Below are positions 48,517-48,520 of a stretch of DNA of 48,520 bases, piece after piece. Origin of the DNA: SIG565 sp045594065. GTDB taxonomy: Bacteria; Bacillota; Clostridia; Oscillospirales; Acutalibacteraceae. The position numbers were made by a program, and so were the translations under genes. The notes under the pieces were generated by a model. The model ran no database searches and was not told the DNA's origin. It saw nothing but the letters and a program-made list of their open reading frames with translations. The DNA is taken from positions 1-48,520 of the forward strand of contig JAZNXU010000022.1 in assembly GCA_045594065.1 (NCBI GenBank), written 5' to 3'. Each line of letters opens with the position of its first letter. The stretch's first letter is position 1.

Positions 48517-48520
48517 TATG

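Larger units (their letters stand above)
44446..48520 (+). mobile_element. Integrative mobilizable element with large serine recombinase (left part)
   Basis: The element begins at the break in cotJC (44446-44450) and runs past the end of the window. It has a serine recombinase next to the boundary and reading inward, a small gene in front of it, a MobV-type relaxase, inverted repeats typical of an origin of transfer, and several very small genes. Composition is clearly more A+T- and Lys/Asn-rich than the neighbouring chromosome, with few GCG/CGC words. The right end and the cotJC 5' part are not seen. Confidence 0.8.

Overview
The window reads as chromosome of a spore-forming anaerobic member of the Clostridia, probably near the Oscillospiraceae/Ruminococcaceae. 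That is an inference from gene content; no 16S rRNA gene is present. Supporting signs are a SipL-type SPOCS/LysM spore morphogenesis gene, a CotJC-type spore coat gene, a Re-citrate synthase operon, HprK, RapZ and WhiA, moderate A+T richness and Gram-positive style promoters and ribosome binding sites. Almost all of the window is housekeeping DNA. The right-hand 4 kb is mobile.

Layout. 1-300: the end of a repeat element and a tRNA-Leu. 309-1841: sipL. 1924-7030: an operon transcribed leftward for 2-oxoglutarate/glutamate synthesis (Re-citrate synthase, GntR regulator, aconitase, isocitrate dehydrogenase), with a GntR-type operator lying on its promoter. 7134-9106: a membrane protein, a J-domain protein and a DUF5685-like protein. 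9170-14891: uvrA and uvrB, separated by a small XRE regulator and a cysteine-rich gene cut by a MITE. 15015-16962: a YugP-like protease and YchF. 17106-26252: a rightward run hprK, ROK glucokinase, murB, rapZ, whiA, dnaE, pfkA. 26300-33745: acpP (leftward), then aroC, proS, a small membrane protein, alr, mscL, feoA and feoB. 34238-34660: two tRNA-Ser genes and a tRNA-associated 208-bp repeat element. 34737-39110: leftward cluster comEC, holA, a toprim protein, a WYL regulator and an unknown gene. 39248-43989: rightward yfcE-like phosphodiesterase, a CapD/PglF-type dehydratase, an LCP ligase, a NusG-II protein and a Gx transporter.

The mobile end. At 44449 the reading frame of a CotJC-like spore coat/manganese-catalase protein stops matching its family just before the conserved I-G-T-E-E motif. 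An A+T-rich element begins there. It carries a large serine recombinase, a MobV/Pre-type relaxase, a cluster of inverted repeats that may be oriT, and several tiny genes. Its other end is not in the window. This is the layout of an integrative mobilizable element inside a sporulation gene, comparable to the skin element in sigK, so excision during sporulation could rebuild cotJC.

Three non-coding signals also stand out. A 274-bp MITE with 22-bp perfect terminal inverted repeats and TA duplication splits a 69-codon gene, and removing it restores the frame exactly. A 208-bp element sits on the 3' end of tRNA-Ser(GCU) and duplicates that end; a related partial copy lies at the left edge of the window. 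An array of at least seven different short hairpins, all closed by three-base loops, lies between proS and the next gene.
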